From assembly GCF_017876675.1 (NCBI RefSeq), contig NZ_JAGIOI010000001.1:4030001-4094000 (forward strand): a stretch of DNA of 64,000 nucleotides. Reading direction: 5' to 3'. Position numbers and translations under genes: made by a program. A model generated the notes under the pieces. The model was given only the letters and a program-made list of their open reading frames with translations. It ran no database searches and was not told the origin of the DNA. The stretch comes from Arthrobacter stackebrandtii. Lineage in GTDB: Bacteria; Actinomycetota; Actinomycetes; Actinomycetales; Micrococcaceae. Positions 1 through 8,268 of the stretch are shown here, one piece after another. The stretch's first letter is position 1, and every line of letters begins with the position of its first letter.

Positions 1-877
1 GCCAATGCTCGCCGGTTTCGGCAGGGCCGTTAATGCGGATCCTGGCCCAGGCGTAGAGCCGTTCACCCTTGGTCCCGGTCCCGGCGGTTCGGGTGCGCCA
101 GGCACGCCTGTCTAGGGCAGCGAAGAGCTCATCGGCACGGCCGTCCCCGCCCACTGAACCACGCGCCCGGGCGATGGCGTGTTGGTTCATAGGTACCGCC
201 ATGACGTAGTGCATGCCCCGGGCCTCGAGTCGGCGGCGCAGCCCTGTGTGTTGGCCGTAGACGGCGTCCCCGGTGGTCCATTCGGCCTGGATTCCGGCGT
301 CCAGGGCACGTTCAATCATGTCCCCGGCCAGCACCGGCTTGGTGGCCATTTCCCGCTCTTCCGGGATGCCAGCGCGCTTGCACCGGGCCTCGTCCTCGAT
401 CCAGGCCTTGGGCAGGTAAAGCTCCCGATCCAGGAACGTGCGCCCCGCCGGTGAAGCGTAGCTCAGGAACACCCCGATCTGGCAGTTTTCCACCCTCCCG
501 GCGGTGCCCGAGTACTGGCGGGCCACCCCGGCAGAAGCCGTCCCCTTTTTCAGGAAACCGGTCTCATCAATCGCCAAAATGCCTTCTGGATCACCGAGGT
601 GCTTTTTCACGTAGCCGAACAAAGCATCACGGACCTTATCCGGGTCCCAATCGGTCGTCGAGAGTAGCCGCTGCATCCCATCCGGCGTGCCCTGCCCAGC
701 GCGCTCGGACAGCGTCCAAGAGTTCTTCCGCTCCTCATCCGAGAGCAGGCCACGGATGTAGTTGACCGCGTTATTCCGCGGCTCCGTGCGGGCGAACTCG
801 TCCCCGATCAGCTCCCGGATTTCCTCCAGGCCATCAGCCCATTCCTGTATCTCTGCCACCCAAATATCATCGCTCAC
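1..877 (-). CDS. IS701-family transposase, cut by the left edge of the window
   Basis: A minus-strand reading frame runs open from a GTG at 877 to the first base of the window, so only the N-terminal ~292 residues are visible. It contains the DDE-type block with 'AIDETGFLKKG' followed by 'ARQYSGTAGRVENCQIGVFLSY', then 'TGDAVYG', all characteristic of IS701-group DDE transposases. It catalyses transposition of its own element. No in-frame ATG precedes the GTG, and nearby upstream ATGs are out of frame, which decides the start. The C-terminal half and the other element end lie outside the window, so activity cannot be judged. Confidence 0.85.
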   Translation of the reverse strand, partial: MSDDIWVAEIQEWADGLEEIRELIGDEFARTEPRNNAVNYIRGLLSDEERKNSWTLSERAGQGTPDGMQRLLSTTDWDPDKVRDALFGYVKKHLGDPEGILAIDETGFLKKGTASAGVARQYSGTAGRVENCQIGVFLSYASPAGRTFLDRELYLPKAWIEDEARCKRAGIPEEREMATKPVLAGDMIERALDAGIQAEWTTGDAVYGQHTGLRRRLEARGMHYVMAVPMNQHAIARARGSVGGDGRADELFAALDRRAWRTRTAGTGTKGERLYAWARIRINGPAETGEHW

Positions 878-954
878 CCATCATGATTAACAGGATTCCG
901 GGCCAAAGTCCGATTAAACCGCCGACACGACCAAAAATAAACGCGACTGTAGTA
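1..954 (-). mobile_element. IS701-type insertion sequence, partial; candidate inner boundary
   Basis: The transposase above defines an element extending beyond the left edge. Its inner end should lie just upstream of the transposase start. IS701-group elements duplicate a 4-bp target of the form YTAR; a CTAG occurs at 955-958, right after a short non-coding leader. The second end is not visible, so neither the inverted repeats nor the target duplication can be confirmed. Confidence 0.35.
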
Positions 955-958
955 CTAG

Positions 959-1793
959 ACGAGATTGGGTCGACGCATGGGCAACAGTGTTAAAATCCGC
1001 CCCCGAAGATGTGCGCAGGTTCACTATCAGCTGGGTGCTGTGACTTCGCGCCAACCTACAAAATGTGCGTCAAACCCGTGCCGAAAGGGCTGGCCGCACT
1101 GCAACGGATGGGGCCGACACTACATGTTCTCCAACACACAACAAGTGCGGGCGCTGAATGCTGAGAGGTCACACATCATACGACATCTGGAGGACTTTCG
1201 CCGGACAGGGTCCCAGCTGTACGCGGACCAGATGGCCGTCATCAACCGCGTCGCACGTGGGTTGATCCTGGAAGCGACCAAGGAGGGCAATGGCGGGAAC
1301 CTTTTGCAAGATCGGCCACCACGGCTCGGACAACACGACGGTCATCGTCCGTGCCGACGAACCTCAGGCCGGCGGCACGGTATCCATCGGCCCCTGCGGC
1401 TTGTGGCGTGGGATCACCCTGACCTCAGCGCCTGCCGGCTAGATTGTCCAGACTGCTTCAGCGCATTGAACTTGCCCACGCGCAGAACCCAATACCACAT
1501 CCTTCCCTTCGTTACGCGGCGGTGGTGATCCGAGTCATGGGCGTGGGACGAATCTTGTTAGACTACTCACTGGTAGACCACGGGCTGAGCGGGGGCGGGC
1601 CCTACGGTGGAAAGCAACTACCTTCCAAATCAACTGCCAATGGTGGCGGATTCACGATGCATCTGAATGCGTGGATCCGGCATGGCCGGCCAACGTGCCG
1701 GCAACTTCGGCGGCAACTTCGGCGGCAGGTGCGGGGCGACGGTGCTTGCAAGGGTATGGATGTGCGGGATCGGCCCGCCACTTTGAAGGGAAT
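959..1793. other. 835-bp stretch with no confident gene; possible gene remnants
   Basis: Several short plus-strand frames exist but none has convincing family identity. From ATG 1124 the frame gives an amphipathic stretch beginning MFSNTQQVRALNAERS, which degenerates after ~60 residues. From ATG 1290, preceded closely by AAGGAGG, a 50-residue frame ending at TAG 1440-1442 contains KIGHHGSDNT, a string resembling the metal-site region of ComEC-like metallo-beta-lactamase folds. Two adjacent partial frames next to an insertion sequence suggest decayed coding sequence. No tRNA, strong terminator or operator is recognised. Confidence 0.3.
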
Positions 1794-2753
1794 ATGATGG
1801 CTTCGCGCGTTTGTGGATATTGCGGTGTCCACGCCCACTTTGCACTTAAGGGCGAGACGACCATCACCCTTGACAACGACTCCCACCGGACCATCGCGTA
1901 CGTCCAGGCCACGTTCTCCTGTGCTGCCTGCGGCTTCCTTAGCCTGGCATTGACCGAGGTGTATGCGGGCACGGCCGAGTGGGACTATGAGCGAACGGCC
2001 GGCCACGAGGCACAGTACTGGGAGCAGATCGGCATCGACAAGTGCCTGCCGGAGAATGACGGTCCCTCGATTTCCAACCTGCCGCTGGCCGTTGAATCTG
2101 CCTCCGCCGAGGCGTTCAGGTGCTTCAAGTCCGGCCAGTTCCGGGCAGCCATCATCATGGCCCGCGGCACGATTGAGGCCTGCGCGAAAGCCAACAACAT
2201 CACGGCCGGGACGCTGCTGGACAAGATCTCCGAAATGCACGGCCGGCACATGATCCTGGCCTCCACAAAGTCGGCGGCAGAGGCGATCCGCATCATCGAC
2301 AGCGACATGGCGCACGGCGACCTGACAGCCTCCGTCACCTGGAGCGAAGCGCGCGACTGCGTCCAGCTCATGGAACTGATCCTGCGCGAAGTGTTTGAAC
2401 TTCCGCAGCTGGCCGCGCAACTGCGCAGCCGCACTGCCAGGCGCAGCGGCGCCGTGGGAGACACCAGCCGGGACAAGACTCCGCGGGACTGGACGCCGCC
2501 GGCCGCCATGAAACGGACACCGGTGGTGGACATCACCACGAGTTCGGCTGCGTCGCGCCGGGCCGCCAGGCCCAGCGACATCCCCGCACCCCCGCAAAAC
2601 CCGCCGGCGGCAGCAGCGCCGGGACAGGCGGAACCGCCGGTCTCGCCGCGGCGGCTTGGCGGCGGGCGCCGTGCCGCAATTGCCCCCGTGGACGCCCTGC
2701 CCGATTCGCGCCGCATCTCCCCCAACGACAAGGTACTCTTCGCCCGCGGATAA
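1794..2753 (+). CDS. DUF4145 domain-containing protein with N-terminal zinc-ribbon
   Basis: The 319-residue product begins MMASRVCGYCG. The ATG at 1794 is preceded by GAAGGGAA at a suitable distance; the frame stays open further upstream but that part is low-complexity and unlike the protein. Two CxxC pairs (CGYC near residue 6 and CAAC near residue 44) suggest a small zinc ribbon. Residues ~95-205 match the DUF4145 pattern (AFRCFKSGQFRAAIIMARG, then a conserved IIDSDMAHG segment). DUF4145 is found alone and in restriction or defence-related proteins; its biochemical role is unknown. The last ~100 residues are rich in Pro, Ala and Arg and probably disordered. It stands alone between the IS701-side remnant and the permease. 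Confidence 0.75.
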   Translation: MMASRVCGYCGVHAHFALKGETTITLDNDSHRTIAYVQATFSCAACGFLSLALTEVYAGTAEWDYERTAGHEAQYWEQIGIDKCLPENDGPSISNLPLAVESASAEAFRCFKSGQFRAAIIMARGTIEACAKANNITAGTLLDKISEMHGRHMILASTKSAAEAIRIIDSDMAHGDLTASVTWSEARDCVQLMELILREVFELPQLAAQLRSRTARRSGAVGDTSRDKTPRDWTPPAAMKRTPVVDITTSSAASRRAARPSDIPAPPQNPPAAAAPGQAEPPVSPRRLGGGRRAAIAPVDALPDSRRISPNDKVLFARG

Positions 2754-2854
2754 CCGCGCCGTGCCGGGACAGGCGCCTTGGCGGGCCGGGCGCCGTCGAA
2801 CGTCAGCAGCGCTGAACCGGCGCCTGCCGACAGCCCGGGCCTGGCCCGGCGGGT

Positions 2855-4396
2855 TCAGGCTTGGTCGGGTCCGCTGAGGTCCATGTCCTTGAGCTTGACC
2901 AGCTTGGACCTGCTGGCGATCTGGTGGGCCAGCCACAGGCCCAGGAAGATCGGGATGCCAATGTATGAGGAGAGGACCTCCACGCCGCGCCCGGCCAGGA
3001 CCGCCTCGTAGTTCTGTCCGGCTATGACCAGGATGAGCACGGCAAACGCCAGGATGGGCCCGAACGGGAAGAATGACGCGCGGTAGGGCAGGTCACTGAC
3101 CTTGTTGCCCTGGGCGAGGAATCCGCGGCGGAAACGGTAGTGCGAGACGGCGATGCCGGCCCACACAATGAAGCCGCTCAGTCCCGAGACATTCAGCAGC
3201 CACGCGTATGCGGCGCCCTGGCCCACGACGGCGCTCAGGAAGCCGAACAGCCCGACGGCGGCTGTGGCAAGCAGGGCTGCCATGGGCACGCCGCGGGCGT
3301 TGGTGCGGCCGAAGATCTTTGGCGCCTTGCCGTCGCGCGCCATGGCGTAAAGCATGCGGGTTGAGGCGTAGAGGCCGGAGTTTCCTGCTGACAGGATGGC
3401 CGTGAGAATCACGGCGTTCATCAGGGCAGCCGCGAAGGCGATTCCGGCACGTTCAAAGACGAGGGTGAAGGGCGAGGCGGCGATGTCGGCCTCGCCGGAT
3501 GCCAACAGGCTGGGGTCCGTGAAGGGGACAAGGCAGCCGATCACAAAGATGGCGCCGATGTAGAAGATCATGATGCGCCAGAATACGGACCGGATGGCGC
3601 GGGGGACTTCCCGGCGCGGGTTCTTGGCCTCGCCGGCCGCGACGCCGACCAGCTCGGTGCCCTGGAAGGAGAAGCCCGCAATCATGAAGACGGAGATGAT
3701 GGAGACCCAGCCGCCGTGGAAGACGTCCTCGCGGTTTTGCCAGTTGCTCAGCCCCTTGGGGCCGTCGCCCAGGATGCCGAAGATCATGAGCGTTCCGGCC
3801 ACCAGGAACAGGATGACGGCCACTACCTTGATGAGGGAGAGCCAGAATTCGCTCTCCCCGAACGCCTTGGCCGAGAGTGCGTTCACACCGGTTAGCAGCA
3901 GGAGAAACGCCCCTGCCCACACCCAGCCGGGAACGTCGGGCAGCCAGAAGCTCATGATGATGCCGGCGGCCACGAGTTCGGCAGCGACGGTGATGGCCCA
4001 ATTGAACCAGTAGTTCCAGCCGATGGCGAAGCCGAACGACGGCGACACGAAGCGGGTTGCGTAGGTCTGGAATGAACCTGCGACGGGGATCTTGGCGGAC
4101 ATCTCCCCCAGCGACTGCATCAGCAGGAAGACCATGAGGCCCACGAGTGCGTAGGCAACGAGTGCGCCGCCCGGGCCGGCCTGAGAAATGGTGCCGCCCG
4201 AGGCCACGAACAGGCCGGTGCCGATGGCGCCGCCGATCGCGATCATCTGGAGGTGGCGGCTGGCAAGCCCGCGCTTGAGCTCGTTTTCCCCTGCCGCCTT
4301 GTCCCCCGGGGCCGCGCCGTTCACAGCCCCGGCCGGGTGCTCCGGTGTGGCTGTCGTTGGGCCGGACGGCTCCAAGGAACTGGTCTTTTGAGGCAT
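2855..4396 (-). CDS. Amino-acid permease (APC superfamily)
   Basis: A 513-residue polytopic membrane protein with about 12 hydrophobic segments, importing an amino acid with protons. The signature of the amino-acid transporter family is clear at residues ~45-70 (LKRGLASRHLQMIAIGGAIG, then TGLFVASGG) and the GESEFW motif lies mid-protein. The start at 4396 (MPQKTSSLEPS) is preferred to one 40 codons upstream because AGGAAG lies six bases before it and the upstream residues are not hydrophobic or conserved. The N-terminus is a ~45-residue Ser/Pro/Ala-rich tail. Substrate cannot be assigned; D-Ser/Ala/Gly, GABA and Lys permeases share these motifs. It is divergent from the lipoprotein gene. Confidence 0.88.
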   Translation of the reverse strand: MPQKTSSLEPSGPTTATPEHPAGAVNGAAPGDKAAGENELKRGLASRHLQMIAIGGAIGTGLFVASGGTISQAGPGGALVAYALVGLMVFLLMQSLGEMSAKIPVAGSFQTYATRFVSPSFGFAIGWNYWFNWAITVAAELVAAGIIMSFWLPDVPGWVWAGAFLLLLTGVNALSAKAFGESEFWLSLIKVVAVILFLVAGTLMIFGILGDGPKGLSNWQNREDVFHGGWVSIISVFMIAGFSFQGTELVGVAAGEAKNPRREVPRAIRSVFWRIMIFYIGAIFVIGCLVPFTDPSLLASGEADIAASPFTLVFERAGIAFAAALMNAVILTAILSAGNSGLYASTRMLYAMARDGKAPKIFGRTNARGVPMAALLATAAVGLFGFLSAVVGQGAAYAWLLNVSGLSGFIVWAGIAVSHYRFRRGFLAQGNKVSDLPYRASFFPFGPILAFAVLILVIAGQNYEAVLAGRGVEVLSSYIGIPIFLGLWLAHQIASRSKLVKLKDMDLSGPDQA

Positions 4397-4585
4397 TGCT
4401 GACTTCCTGGCAGGGGGTTCTGTCGCATCCGCGGTGTCTTCGGCAAGGCGGTAACAATCAGGTGTACAGCCCTCCATTATGTCGGTCGTTTGCCATAACA
4501 TGGGAATCAGTGGCATGCATCACTGGATTCGATCGAACTATTGAATGTTTGCCATGATCGTTCGGTGCCTAATGAAAGAAATGCA

Positions 4586-5128
4586 TTGACCCGTCATCTC
4601 AAGCCCTCCGTGGCAGCCGCCGCGGCAGTGCTGGCGTTCGCCCTGTCCGGCTGTTCCCCCACTGCCACCAACACTGCTACCGGCGCTTCCGTGCCCGCCG
4701 CCGAGTCCGTGGCCACGGAGACCGCTGCTTCCACGCCCGAATCCGCAACCCCGACTGCCTCCGCAGGGCCCGCATCGGCGGCCGACACTGCGGCCGACGC
4801 GGCCGCATCCGCCGCCCCGGAAGAACACCAGGTCACGGTCAAGGTGGAGGGCAACCACGCCACGGCCATGGTGAAAACCGTGGTCGTCACCGCATCCGGC
4901 AAAAAGTCCGGCGGCGCCATGTCGGAGCAGAAACTGCCCTACACGCACGAGCTGACCTTCGTCGAGGGCCAGCCGTTCACCAAGATCCTGGTCGTGGCAA
5001 AGTATCCCGATGGGGCCGCCGGCGCCCTCAGCTGTTCCATCACTGTCGACGGCGGGGAAGCCTCGGCCGCCACCGCCACCCAGCGCAAGCCCGCCACCTG
5101 CCAGTTCGTGCGCCCGGCCGGCAAATAG
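4586..5128 (+). CDS. Secreted lipoprotein, Ala/Thr-rich, function unknown
   Basis: The frame encodes a short basic n-region (TRHLK), a hydrophobic core (AAAAAVLAFAL) and the lipobox LSGC, so the mature protein is predicted to be lipid-anchored on the outer face of the membrane. A ~70-residue Ala/Ser/Thr/Pro linker follows, then a ~95-residue folded domain with two Cys that could form a disulphide. The frame has no ATG; the TTG at 4586 gives a normal signal peptide, while GTG 4565 and TTG 4541 are alternatives. The C-terminal domain resembles MmpS-type lipoproteins in size and layout, but this is a loose likeness. Confidence 0.7.
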   Translation: MTRHLKPSVAAAAAVLAFALSGCSPTATNTATGASVPAAESVATETAASTPESATPTASAGPASAADTAADAAASAAPEEHQVTVKVEGNHATAMVKTVVVTASGKKSGGAMSEQKLPYTHELTFVEGQPFTKILVVAKYPDGAAGALSCSITVDGGEASAATATQRKPATCQFVRPAGK

Positions 5129-5172
5129 CGGACGCCGACGCACCCCGCCCAGGCGGCAACGGCGTCGCGGGT

Positions 5173-6252
5173 CTAATTCCGGATCGGCGCCCGGTGGTAT
5201 TGCTGCGGCGCGTAGGCGATGTCCGCGCCGAGGGCGGCCGCTGCACGGAGCGGGAAGTTGGGGTCCCGCAGCAGGGCCCGTCCCATCATGACCACGTCGG
5301 CCAGCCCAGTGCCCACAATCTGTTCGGCCTGCCGTGGCTCTTCAATCATTCCGACGGCGATGGCCGGCATGTGTGCGCCGGTGCGGACCGCGGTGGCGAA
5401 CGGGACCTGGTAGCCGGGGCCGGCCGTGATGTGGGCCGGGATGTTGCCTCCTGAGGAAACATCGGCCATGTCGGCTCCGTGCTCCCTGGCCCAGCCAGCC
5501 ACGGTCGCCGTGTCCCCGGGCGTCCAGCCGCCCTCCACCCAGTCGGTTGCCGAGAACCGGACCAGCAGCGGAACTTCCGTGCCCACCTCGGTCCGGACGG
5601 CGTCGATCGTTTCAAGGAGCGCCCGCGCCCTGTTTTCGAGGTTTCCGCCGTAGGCGTCGCTGCGCTGGTTGGACAGTGGTGAGAGGAACTGGTGCAGCAG
5701 GTAGCCGTGGGCGGCGTGGATCTCGATGAAGTCAAAGCCCGCGTCGAGGGCGCGGCGGGCGGCCGCGGCAAAGGCGGCGGACAGTTCCTTGATGTCGTCG
5801 GCTGTCATCACCCGCGGCACGGCATATCCCGGATAGGCGACGGGGCTCGGCGCAACGGTGGGCCAGCCGCCGTCGGACACGGGAACAGTGCCGTGGCGCT
5901 CTTCCCAGGGCCGGAAGGTGGATGCCTTCCGCCCGGCGTGGGCGAGCTGGATCCCGGCTGCGGCGCCCTGGCTGTGGATGAAATCCACGATCCGGGCGAG
6001 GCAGTCGCGCTGGGAGTCGTTCCAGATTCCAAGGTCCTGCGGGGAAATTCGCCCCTCCGGCACCACGGCGGTGGCCTCGGTGAACACCACGCCGGCGCCG
6101 CCCCGTGCCAGCCCGCCCAGGTGGACGAGATGCCAGTCGGACGGCATGCCGTCCTGGTTTTCGGCGGAGTACTGGCACATGGGCGACACCCAGAGGCGAT
6201 TGCGGACCGTGGTGCCGCGGACCGTGATGGGCGTGAAAAGTGCAGGCTGCAT
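5173..6252 (-). CDS. NADH:flavin oxidoreductase / Old Yellow Enzyme (YqjM-like)
   Basis: A 359-residue FMN-dependent TIM-barrel ene-reductase that reduces activated C=C bonds using NAD(P)H. Visible family marks are the N-terminal LFTPITVRGTTVRNRLWVSPMCQYS, HLVHLGGLARGG, the substrate-anion pair in IQLAHAGRKAS, HAAHGYLLHQFLSPLSNQRSD near residue 180, and the C-terminal VMMGRALLRDPNFP. The length fits the YqjM subclass. The start at 6252 is chosen because AGGGGAA precedes it; the longer frame upstream adds 78 residues with no similarity to the fold. It is transcribed divergently from the DinB gene. Confidence 0.9.
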   Translation of the reverse strand: MQPALFTPITVRGTTVRNRLWVSPMCQYSAENQDGMPSDWHLVHLGGLARGGAGVVFTEATAVVPEGRISPQDLGIWNDSQRDCLARIVDFIHSQGAAAGIQLAHAGRKASTFRPWEERHGTVPVSDGGWPTVAPSPVAYPGYAVPRVMTADDIKELSAAFAAAARRALDAGFDFIEIHAAHGYLLHQFLSPLSNQRSDAYGGNLENRARALLETIDAVRTEVGTEVPLLVRFSATDWVEGGWTPGDTATVAGWAREHGADMADVSSGGNIPAHITAGPGYQVPFATAVRTGAHMPAIAVGMIEEPRQAEQIVGTGLADVVMMGRALLRDPNFPLRAAAALGADIAYAPQQYHRAPIRN

Positions 6253-6377
6253 GGATGTTCCCCTCGTAGCTGTTTCCAAGGTAACGTGTGGCAGCAGCGG
6301 AGGATTCCCGGGGCACGGAATCAGGCGTTTGACGGCAGGGCTATCGGCGGGCGGCGGCCGCCGGATAGGATTCCCGC

Positions 6378-6962
6378 ATGGCTGAAACCGACATGAAGAC
6401 CACCCTGCAGCGCTATCTTGACCTCGCCTGGGACGCATTGCTGTGGAAGCTGGAGGGCGTGGATGAATACGACGCCCGCCGCCCACTCACGCCCACGGGC
6501 ACCAACCTGCTGGGCCTGGTGAAGCATGTGGCAGTCACCGAAGCCGGCTACTTCGGCGAGGTGTTCGGCAGGCCGTCCAGCCTTGTTCCCTCCTCTGCGG
6601 AGGACGACGGCGCGGACAACTGGGACATGTGGGCGTCCCCCGAGGAGTCGGTTGCGTCCGTGACGGCGTTCGCCGCCCGGGTGCGCGAAGACACCCGGGC
6701 CACCCTGGAGGCACTCCCCCTCGACGCCCCCGGCCTGGTGCCGTGGTGGACACCGGCGCGGCAGAACGTGACGCTGAACCAGATCCTGGTCCACATGATC
6801 GCCGAAGCGCACCGGCACGCCGGGCATGCCGACATTCTCCGGGAGCTGGTCGACGGATCCGCCGGGCTGGTCAAGGGCAACGAGAACCTTCCGTCCCAGG
6901 ACACGGCCTGGTGGGCACAGTACCGTGAACAATTGGAGCGGGTGGCCCGCGACTCCCGATGA
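6378..6962 (+). CDS. DinB / DUF664 family protein (mycothiol-transferase-like)
   Basis: A 194-residue four-helix-bundle protein. Residues ~10-30 (YLDLAWDALLWKLEGVDEYDARRPLTPTG) and the three spaced histidines (LVKHVAVTE at ~48, LVHMIAEAHRHAGHADILREL at ~140-160) match the DinB/DUF664 metal site. In actinobacteria this superfamily includes thiol transferases using mycothiol; here the assignment is to the superfamily, not to a reaction. It is cytoplasmic, with no signal peptide. Confidence 0.85.
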   Translation: MAETDMKTTLQRYLDLAWDALLWKLEGVDEYDARRPLTPTGTNLLGLVKHVAVTEAGYFGEVFGRPSSLVPSSAEDDGADNWDMWASPEESVASVTAFAARVREDTRATLEALPLDAPGLVPWWTPARQNVTLNQILVHMIAEAHRHAGHADILRELVDGSAGLVKGNENLPSQDTAWWAQYREQLERVARDSR

Positions 6963-7070
6963 GGGCACCGCACCGGAATGGCTGTTTCGGTTGCCACGAG
7001 TCCCTTGTGCACCACGCCGGAGCGTGGTATTTTTTTCGGGTTCGTGAAGAATTCGCAGGAGGTGAGACCC

Positions 7071-7130
7071 ATGTTTGCAGGATCAACAGTGGGCGCTCCC
7101 CTGCAGTCCACGAATGCGCGGCTGGCCTAG
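7071..7130 (+). CDS. Possible 19-residue small ORF / leader peptide
   Basis: A near-perfect ribosome-binding site (CAGGAGGTGAG) is followed four bases later by ATG 7071 and a 19-codon frame MFAGSTVGAPLQSTNARLA ending in TAG. The site is stronger than that of the patatin gene, which starts 47 bp further on. The peptide has no recognised domain. It may be a translated leader, or simply the broken start of a lost gene. Confidence 0.35.
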   Translation: MFAGSTVGAPLQSTNARLA

Positions 7131-7177
7131 CCGACACCGGGAGCGCCTGATACGGCACATCGCGAAGGGCGACTCCC

Positions 7178-8107
7178 ATGAATTCAACGTTTTATCCAAC
7201 ACTTCCGGCAGACCCGGCGGCCGCATCGCAGCGGGCACTTGTCCTTGGCGGCGGTGGATCCGCAGGCAATGCCTGGCTGGTCGGCGTCCTCGCCGGACTT
7301 TTTGACGCGGGCGTGGACACGGCTGCTGCCGGCCTCATCGTCGGCACCTCGGCAGGGGCCACCGCAGCGGCTCAGGCCTCCGCCACCAGCCCGCTGCAGT
7401 TGTTCGAAGACATCCTTGCGGCCCCCGTGACGCCCCGGCCCGTGGACGGCACTCCCGGTTCCGGGACCGGTGGCCGCGGTTCGGCAGCCGAAAACATGCG
7501 CCGGACCGGCGAGGTCATTGCAGCCTCCGCAGACCCGGCCGACATGCGCCGGCGCATGGGCGCATCCGCCCTCACGCTGGGCGCTTCGCACGATGCCGGG
7601 GCACAAGCCAAGTGGCGGGCGGCCGTCGCATCCAGGTTTCCGAACACCAGGTGGCCCCGGTGGCGGATCCTGCTGACGGCTGTCAACGCCGGCACCGGTG
7701 AGCCAGTCGTGTTTGACGCCAACAGCGACGTCGATCTGGTGGACGCGGTTGCCGCGAGTTGTGCCGGCAGCTTTGCCTACAGCATTGGCGGCGTCCCCTA
7801 CATCGACGGCGGCTACCGGCGCAACAGCGAGAACGCCGACCTTGCCGCTGGGTTCGGCCGGGTGCTGGTGCTCTCCCCCTTGGGTGGGCGCACGCGGCAC
7901 CCACGGGACTGGGGCATGCAGCTGGATGCCCAGGTCGAAGACCTGCTCGCCTCCGGCAGCAGGGTCGCATCGATCCTCCCTGACAGCGGTTCGCTCGAGG
8001 CGTTCGGATCCAACATGATGGACCTGTCTGCACGCCCTGCCTCCGCCCGGGCCGGATTCGACCAGGGCAAGGCGGCTGCCGCGAATCTTGCCGGCTTCTG
8101 GGGCTGA
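7178..8107 (+). CDS. Patatin-like phospholipase family protein
   Basis: A 309-residue serine lipid acyl hydrolase of the patatin/RssA type. The oxyanion-hole glycines (LVLGGGGSAGNAW, residues ~18-31), the nucleophile elbow GTSAG (~56) and the catalytic Asp in DGGYR (~210) are all present, so the Ser-Asp dyad is intact. There is no signal peptide, suggesting a cytoplasmic or membrane-peripheral enzyme. Substrate is not evident; bacterial relatives cleave phospholipids. The gene is convergent with the MerR-peroxiredoxin gene, and the ISL3 element has inserted between the two. Confidence 0.88.
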   Translation: MNSTFYPTLPADPAAASQRALVLGGGGSAGNAWLVGVLAGLFDAGVDTAAAGLIVGTSAGATAAAQASATSPLQLFEDILAAPVTPRPVDGTPGSGTGGRGSAAENMRRTGEVIAASADPADMRRRMGASALTLGASHDAGAQAKWRAAVASRFPNTRWPRWRILLTAVNAGTGEPVVFDANSDVDLVDAVAASCAGSFAYSIGGVPYIDGGYRRNSENADLAAGFGRVLVLSPLGGRTRHPRDWGMQLDAQVEDLLASGSRVASILPDSGSLEAFGSNMMDLSARPASARAGFDQGKAAAANLAGFWG

Positions 8108-8236
8108 CACCCCGAAGCAATGCTCACAGCCTCACAGCGGCGTGGCCTGTTCCTCGAGTGCCGGCCTGCCCCGGCTCCCCACAGCAGCCCGGCGCAAGGC
8201 TGCTGGACCGCTTTGGCAGGTGGCGCCGTCGTGCGC

Positions 8237-8244
8237 GCAAAAGT
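8237..8244. repeat. Left target-site duplication of the ISL3 element
   Basis: The octamer GCAAAAGT immediately outside the left inverted repeat is identical to the one at 9693-9700. Eight bases is the duplication length known for ISL3-family elements. Confidence 0.9.
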
Positions 8245-8268
8245 GGCTCTTCAGAATTGAGAGTGTAG
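8245..8268 (+). repeat. Left terminal inverted repeat of the ISL3 element
   Basis: This 24-bp sequence pairs with the reverse complement of 9669-9692, with about four mismatches by eye; the first eight bases (GGCTCTTC) are identical. It overlaps the transposase stop codon. Confidence 0.88.

Noticed and set aside
1602-2936. A 444-codon minus-strand frame opposite the DUF4145 gene
   Set aside because: Arg/Gly/Pro-rich with no recognisable domain, and fully antisense to a recognisable zinc-ribbon/DUF4145 protein.
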